Assembly (NCBI RefSeq): GCF_014650915.1
Contig: NZ_BMVW01000013.1
Span: 174,008 to 238,007, forward strand
DNA from: Streptomyces poonensis
Lineage (GTDB): Bacteria; Actinomycetota; Actinomycetes; Streptomycetales; Streptomycetaceae
Length of the DNA: 64,000 nt
Direction of reading: 5' to 3'
The notes under the pieces: model-generated
Databases searched by the model: none
The model's input: the letters and a program-made list of their open reading frames with translations, nothing else
What the model was told of the DNA's origin: nothing
Shown here: positions 63,990 through 64,000 of the stretch, piece after piece
Layout of the letters: every line of letters begins with the position of its first letter
Numbering within the stretch: position 1 is the first letter of the stretch
Made by a program: the position numbers and the translations under genes

Positions 63990-64000
63990 GATTCACCCCG

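Overview
The window is very GC-rich actinobacterial DNA with Streptomyces-type gene organisation: short intergenic gaps, GTGA/ATGA overlaps, SARP and TetR regulators, and a modular type I polyketide synthase. No integrase, transposase, CRISPR array or replication origin was seen.

Layout. (1) 0.2-12.9 kb is ordinary accessory chromosome: a small membrane protein, an AhpD-like protein, a pirin, a GNAT, an MFS exporter, an esterase, a UvrA-like double ABC protein with an AraC regulator, an SDR/TetR pair, an SGNH hydrolase with an NmrA-like reductase, and a divergent TetR whose probable operator occurs twice. (2) 12.9-22.3 kb is a minus-strand catabolic operon for an aromatic compound: FAD hydroxylase, extradiol dioxygenase, amidohydrolase, two FAH-family hydrolases, a cyclase, an SDR and a two-subunit CoA-transferase, with a divergent LysR regulator. 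(3) 22.4-30 kb holds corA, a stretch of decayed genes (HAD, DUF1963, esterase and CsoR remnants), a copper-efflux locus (copA, a copZ-like gene, a His-rich exported protein) with CsoR-type operators but no intact csoR, and a small membrane protein ending in a 10 x 7 bp repeat. (4) 30-62 kb is a biosynthetic gene cluster. (5) 62-64 kb has repeats, a broken sodium:solute symporter gene and a TetR regulator.

The cluster is the main interest. It combines counterparts of several valanimycin genes: a DUF2156 aminoacyl-tRNA-dependent transferase (VlmA type), a diacylglycerol-kinase-like enzyme (VlmJ type), an MmgE/PrpD protein (VlmK type), a small membrane protein (VlmO type candidate), a ferritin-like diiron protein (VlmB type candidate) and SARP regulators. 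With these is a complete chain-building and amine-forming set: a fully reducing PKS module, two ACPs, FabH-like and FabF-like ketosynthases, an acyl ligase, thioesterases, an aldehyde-dehydrogenase-fold reductase, a class III aminotransferase and flavin enzymes. The inferred product is an azoxy compound made from a polyketide/fatty amine and serine.

Between the VlmA-type and VlmJ-type genes lies a complete class II tRNA cloverleaf (51849-51940) with serine-tRNA features but an anticodon loop lacking U33. It looks like a serine carrier dedicated to the pathway and unable to decode. Three sets of GTCAG direct repeats spaced exactly 11 bp apart, upstream of the ACP-PKS operon, the tRNA-kinase unit and the aminotransferase operon, look like shared SARP operators that tie the tRNA to the regulon. 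Tandem repeats repeatedly lie on or next to stop codons in this window.
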